Below, piece after piece: positions 5,545 to 8,245 of a stretch of DNA of 8,245 nt. How positions within the stretch are numbered: position 1 is the stretch's first letter; each line of letters begins with the position of its first letter. The position numbers and the translations under genes are program-made. Source of the DNA: Desulfoprunum sp. (GTDB taxonomy: Bacteria > Desulfobacterota > Desulfobulbia > Desulfobulbales > Desulfocapsaceae); the NCBI GenBank assembly GCA_030696435.1, contig JAUYSF010000407.1:1-8245 (forward strand). The letters are read 5' to 3'. The notes below the pieces were generated by a model. The model was not told the DNA's origin, made no database searches, and worked only from the letters and a program-made list of their open reading frames with translations.

Positions 5545-7305
5545 ATGAAAGATATACATATCCTGATAGTCGATGATGAGGAAAGCATCCGCATTACCTT
5601 CGAAATGTTCCTGAAAAGAGAAGGGTACGGCAGGATCACCACGGCGGCCACTATGGAGGATGCCCTCATTGCCATCAATGAGGAGAAGTTTGATCTGATC
5701 ATCAGCGATATTGTCCTGCAAGGTGCCTGTGGAACGGATCTGCTGCGGCATATCCAAAAAACCGGCATCCAGTGTCCGGTAGTGATGATAACCGGTTTCC
5801 CCAACCTGGAGTCGGCGGCCGAGGCCGTGCGTTACGGGGCCTTTGATTATATCTCTAAGCCGGTCAACAAGGAAACCCTGTTGCGTTTTGTCAGACAGGC
5901 CCTGAAACACTGGGAGCTTGAGAAGGAAAAAAAGGCCCTGCAGCAGGAAAATGAAAAATATCGGCATTACCTGGAGGTTATATTCAGCTCGGTGAGCGAT
6001 GCGATCATCACCGTCGATGAGAGCATGCACATTGTCCAGCTCAACGATACGGCCCGGGCTTGGATCGCCGAAATGCACGAAGGCGAGGTTCATGACCTCA
6101 AGGCCTTGCCGGGGGAGATGGGACTGGCCTGTTTCCATGATGCCAGTAAGGTGATCCGAGAGGGAAAGGTCGTGCGTGAACATCAGGTTGAATGCCATCG
6201 GGCGGATGGCACAGTTCGGATGATCAGCCTCAATGCTGCGCCTTTAAAGGATACCGTCGAGGAATTCAACGGGGCGGTCATTGTGGCCAGGGACATCAGC
6301 CTTGGTCTGCCGGAAGGCACTATCGGCCAGAGAAAACAGTTTCACGGCTTTATCGGGGTCAGCCATGTCATGCAGGGCGTCTACCGGCTCATCGAAAATG
6401 TCGGGAAGGTCGATACGGCAGTACTGGTGACTGGTGAGTCAGGGACCGGCAAGGAGCTGGCGGCCGAGGCTCTGCACGCCGAGAGTAAGAGGCGGGATAT
6501 GCCCCTGATCAAGGTTGACTGCGCCTCGGTTTCAGAAGATCTGCTGGAAAGCGAGTTGTTTGGGCACCGCAAGGGGGCCTTTACCGGCGCCGATCGCAAT
6601 CGACCGGGGCGTCTGCTGCAGGCCGACCGTGGCACCCTGCTCCTCGATGAGATTGGCGATATCTCCAGTCGTATGCAATTGCGCCTGCTGCGGTTTCTTC
6701 AGGAGATGACCTTCACCCCGGTCGGCCAGGACACCCCGGTCAAGGTTGATGTGCGGATTATTGCCGCAACAAATGTCGATCTGCGCGAGAAGGTGCGCCA
6801 GGGTGGTTTCCGCGAGGATCTCTATTACCGCTTGAAGGTCGTTGAGATCATGCTGCCGCCGCTGCGGGAGCGCCAAGAGTGTATCCCGCTGCTTGTTCAT
6901 CATTTCCTGGTGAAATTCAGGGAAAAACTGGGCCGGAAGATCCACAACATCTCGGATCAGTCCATGGAGATCCTGATCCGTTACTCATGGCCCGGCAATG
7001 TCAGGGAATTGCGCCATGTGATAGAGCGGGCCTGTGTGCTCTGCCATGGGCCCACCCTGTTGCGTGAGCATTTCCCCGCTGAGTTGCTCGACTCTGTGCA
7101 GCAGGGTTCCGACACAAAGCGAAAATCCCAGCAGGTTAAACAACTCAAATCCGCCACTCCGTCGGTGGTCAGCCTTCTCAGTGAGGAGGAACTGCTCCGT
7201 CAGGTCATGCTCCAGGCCGGCGGCAATAAGTCCAAGGCCGCAAAACTTCTGAATGTTGACCGCAGCACCCTCTACCGCAAGATGAAACGCTACTGCATAA
7301 CCTGA
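5545..7305 (+). CDS. Sigma-54 response regulator: receiver-PAS-AAA+-Fis HTH
   Basis: A 586-aa NtrC-type activator. The receiver (about 1-120) has the acidic pair D10/D11, phosphoacceptor D55, T83 and K105. A linker helix (about 122-140) leads to a PAS domain (about 143-250), an extra sensor not found in classical NtrC. The AAA+ domain (about 265-505) has Walker A GESGTGKE (297-304), canonical sigma-54 loop GAFTGA (344-349), Walker B GTLLLDE (363-369), ATN (408-410) and YYRLKVVEIMLPPLRER (427-443). The Fis-type HTH ends the protein (about 555-584, with SKAAKLLNVDRSTLYRKM). All motifs needed for ATP hydrolysis and sigma-54 remodelling are present. ATG 5545 is chosen because AGGGAG lies at 5536-5541 and the receiver begins at once; a TTG at 5509 would add 12 residues overlapping the kinase. 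No terminator is evident after it. The downstream TGTRGC cluster and -24/-12 promoter suggest its target is the adjacent small-protein operon (inference). Confidence 0.94.
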   Translation: MKDIHILIVDDEESIRITFEMFLKREGYGRITTAATMEDALIAINEEKFDLIISDIVLQGACGTDLLRHIQKTGIQCPVVMITGFPNLESAAEAVRYGAFDYISKPVNKETLLRFVRQALKHWELEKEKKALQQENEKYRHYLEVIFSSVSDAIITVDESMHIVQLNDTARAWIAEMHEGEVHDLKALPGEMGLACFHDASKVIREGKVVREHQVECHRADGTVRMISLNAAPLKDTVEEFNGAVIVARDISLGLPEGTIGQRKQFHGFIGVSHVMQGVYRLIENVGKVDTAVLVTGESGTGKELAAEALHAESKRRDMPLIKVDCASVSEDLLESELFGHRKGAFTGADRNRPGRLLQADRGTLLLDEIGDISSRMQLRLLRFLQEMTFTPVGQDTPVKVDVRIIAATNVDLREKVRQGGFREDLYYRLKVVEIMLPPLRERQECIPLLVHHFLVKFREKLGRKIHNISDQSMEILIRYSWPGNVRELRHVIERACVLCHGPTLLREHFPAELLDSVQQGSDTKRKSQQVKQLKSATPSVVSLLSEEELLRQVMLQAGGNKSKAAKLLNVDRSTLYRKMKRYCIT

Positions 7306-7344
7306 AAAGATCCTTTCCACTTCCCCTGCAACAGCGTGTGAAAA

Positions 7345-7504
7345 TGTAGCAAAAGTGTGGCAAATATGTAGCGCCACATTGTGGTATTTGTGATGCTACA
7401 CATTTGCACGCCTCGCCAGATTTTCATAATCATGTCATAATATACTGTAATAATTTAATTATTATCTATTTGCGCGACCTCCTTGTGTGGCAAGTCGTTG
7501 TGGC
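7345..7504. promoter_or_regulatory. Candidate enhancer: cluster of seven TGTRGC boxes
   Basis: TGTAGC (7345), TGTGGC (7356) and TGTAGC (7367) are direct repeats at an exact 11-bp interval, about one helical turn. Inverted copies follow: GCCACA (7373-7378), which with the third box makes a near-perfect palindrome TGTAGCGCCACA, and GCTACA (7395-7400). Two further direct TGTGGC copies are at 7486 and 7499. The cluster starts 40 bp after the sigma-54 response regulator gene and about 110-270 bp upstream of the -24/-12 promoter, a fitting position for an enhancer bound by a Fis-HTH activator. Between the cluster and the promoter the DNA is AT-rich, with a dyad TAATAAT-TTA-ATTATTA (7448-7464); no clear IHF consensus was found. 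Which activator binds is inferred from proximity. Confidence 0.6.
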
Positions 7505-7616
7505 AGGGGCGGGCACTCGGTTGAAGGTGCAGGATGTGCGGGAAATGGAGGCAGGGAATGACGTTAATAGTATGAAATTGCTATTATAAAATATTTATCC
7601 TCCGACTATTTCAATC

Positions 7617-7632
7617 TGGCACTGTTGCTGCA
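7617..7632 (+). promoter_or_regulatory. Sigma-54 (-24/-12) promoter
   Basis: TGGCACTGTTGCTGCA contains the invariant GG (7618-7619) and GC (7630-7631) at the obligatory 10-nt spacing, a full TGGCAC -24 element and TGCA at -12. Against YTGGCACGRNNNTTGCW it mismatches at only two specified positions. The predicted transcript start is about 7643, giving a leader of about 75 nt before the first small gene at 7718. It is the only well-spaced match I found in the intergenic DNA of the window, which encodes two sigma-54 activators. Confidence 0.8.
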
Positions 7633-7657
7633 AGAAAGGAGGTGTGAACAACAGGTG

Positions 7658-7669
7658 CTTCTTCGGAAG
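7658..7669 (+). other. UUCG tetraloop hairpin in the sigma-54 transcript leader
   Basis: CTTC-TTCG-GAAG forms a C(UUCG)G tetraloop with a 4-bp stem, extendable by two G-U pairs outward (TG with TG). It would start about 13-15 nt from the predicted 5' end of the small-protein mRNA, so a role in 5'-end stability is conceivable. The stem is short. Confidence 0.3.
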
Positions 7670-7717
7670 TGGACAGGTTCCGGAAAGGAAAAATACAAGA
7701 GCAGAAAGGAGAGCGAG

Positions 7718-7939
7718 ATGAAAACAATGACTACAGCAACCAAAACAGGCAGTGCCGCAAAATCAGATGTACGGGTTGACGATCAGCTCTATAAGGTTGG
7801 AGTGGCAGTCATTGGTATCTCTTCTTTGGCAATAGGGCTTTGGGCGGCCGCCTGTATCGTCTCCGGTATGATCAACAGTGGTGGACCTATCTCCCTTGTC
7901 ATGAATTGGTTTAACGCTGTTTCCGGAAGTCTGCTCTAA
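7718..7939 (+). CDS. Small single-helix membrane protein, first of a paralogous pair
   Basis: A 73-aa protein of no family I can name. A polar N-terminus (about 1-25, Thr/Ala/Lys/Asp) precedes one hydrophobic helix (about 26-50) that contains GLW (40-42), then a short conserved tail SGGP (54-57)...NWFNAVSG (63-70). ATG 7718 is chosen because AGGAG (7707-7711) lies 6 nt upstream. The open frame extends back to 7625, but that part is charged and lies at or before the predicted sigma-54 transcript start (~7643). It is aligned without gaps to the next gene product at 23 of 45 residues. Its position behind a -24/-12 promoter makes it the likely first target of the adjacent regulator. Possibilities include an accessory subunit of a membrane complex or a stress-induced membrane peptide; none is demonstrated. 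The cleavage sites of a signal peptide are not apparent. Confidence 0.8.
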   Translation: MKTMTTATKTGSAAKSDVRVDDQLYKVGVAVIGISSLAIGLWAAACIVSGMINSGGPISLVMNWFNAVSGSLL

Positions 7940-7955
7940 TCGCGGGGGTAAGGTC

Positions 7956-8174
7956 ATGAAAAACACCACTCAGGTACAACGCAAGAACAAGGTCGATGCC
8001 GGTGAGATAGCGGGCGTCGGGACTGAGGTTTCGAAAGTGAGTGTAAGCGTGGTTGCAGTCTTCGGGGTCATCGTCGGACTCTGGAGTCTGGCTTCACTGG
8101 TGGGCGGCCTTGTGGCCAGCGGCGGGCCATTGGCCCTGGTGGGCAACTGGTTCAAGGCAGTCTCGGGGATGTAG
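7956..8174 (+). CDS. Small single-helix membrane protein, second of a paralogous pair
   Basis: A 72-aa paralogue of the preceding gene. The polar N-terminus (about 1-26, richer in Lys/Glu/Gly) is unrelated to that of the first protein, while residues 27-71 match it without gaps: K-V, GLW (41-43), SGGP (55-58), NWFKAVSG (64-71). One transmembrane helix of about 25 residues (27-52) is expected; it is rich in Val, Gly and Ser, with small-residue positions that could support helix packing, either with itself or with its paralogue. ATG 7956 follows GGGGGT (7944-7949) by about 7 nt and an AAGG nearer the start. It begins 16 nt after the first stop, so both should be on one transcript. The DNA encoding it is clearly more GC-rich than that of its partner, so the duplication is not recent. 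Function unknown. Confidence 0.8.
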   Translation: MKNTTQVQRKNKVDAGEIAGVGTEVSKVSVSVVAVFGVIVGLWSLASLVGGLVASGGPLALVGNWFKAVSGM

Positions 8175-8178
8175 GCTT

Positions 8179-8245
8179 GATGGCGTCGTAAAAAGCCCGA
8201 TCTCCTTCGTTGTAGGTTTTTGGCGGGTTCTCGACATACTAGGTG
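8179..8245. repeat. Possible end of a dispersed intergenic repeat, cut by window edge
   Basis: The sequence beginning GATGGCGTCGTAAAAAG (8179-8195) starts 4 nt after the last stop codon. It resembles the ends of repetitive, non-coding elements that I recall from desulfobacterial genomes, which carry GATGGCGTCGTAAAAAGT-like termini. Only one end is in the window and no second copy occurs here, so this rests on recollection of the motif. It has no coding potential that I can see. Confidence 0.35.

Noticed and set aside
5494..6198. Minus-strand open frame (234 codons) opposite the receiver/PAS part of the response regulator
   Set aside because: Shadow of a well-supported gene; no domain and no ribosome-binding site.
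7404..7589. Plus-strand 61-codon frame in the gap before the sigma-54 promoter
   Set aside because: No ribosome-binding site, crosses the AT-rich dyad and TGTRGC boxes, and the sequence has no protein-like character; the stretch is better explained as regulatory DNA.
7655..7717. Upstream GTG start extending the first small protein by 21 residues
   Set aside because: It has AAGGAGG at 7636-7642, but this lies 12 nt away and at or before the predicted sigma-54 transcript start; ATG 7718 has a well-spaced AGGAG.

Overview
The window looks like a chromosomal segment from an anaerobic, respiratory Desulfobacterota-type bacterium (former Deltaproteobacteria, for example Desulfobulbales or Desulfuromonadales relatives). 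The reasons are moderate GC content, an NrfD-type quinone-interacting membrane subunit, a HspR-like MerR regulator with a Cys cluster, and two large sigma-54 activators with PAS domains carrying Cys motifs of a kind common in that phylum. The taxonomic placement is an inference; there is no rRNA or marker gene here.

Layout. At the left edge (2-595) is the 3' end of an NrfD/PsrC-like polytopic membrane protein, the last gene of an operon outside the window. It is followed by a MerR-family regulator (705-1163) and an AT-richer single-domain cupin (1206-1559). A short convergent gap with two hairpins (1576-1653) separates these from a large minus-strand gene (1685-4078). That gene encodes four tandem PAS domains, a sigma-54 AAA+ domain and a Fis-type HTH, with no receiver domain, so it appears to sense its own signal. 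A divergent regulatory region of about 310 bp (4079-4388) carries TTGC/GCAA inverted repeats, a possible leader peptide and a short direct repeat. To its right is a two-component operon: a soluble PAS histidine kinase (4389-5534) and a receiver-PAS-AAA+-Fis response regulator (5545-7305).

The most interesting part is the right end. Downstream of the response regulator a 412-bp gene-free stretch holds seven copies of TGTRGC (three in direct array at exactly 11-bp spacing, two inverted, two further downstream). About 110-270 bp further on lies a near-consensus sigma-54 promoter, TGGCACTGTTGCTGCA (7617-7632). It drives two small paralogous single-helix membrane proteins (73 and 72 aa, about 51% identical over an ungapped 45-residue core). 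The simplest reading is a self-contained signalling module: a cytosolic PAS kinase phosphorylates a sigma-54 response regulator, which binds an enhancer just downstream of its own gene and activates a pair of small membrane proteins of unknown function. The divergent PAS-only activator may control the same or a parallel target.

The last ~67 bases resemble one end of a dispersed intergenic repeat and run off the window. No rRNA, tRNA, CRISPR array or transposase gene was seen.
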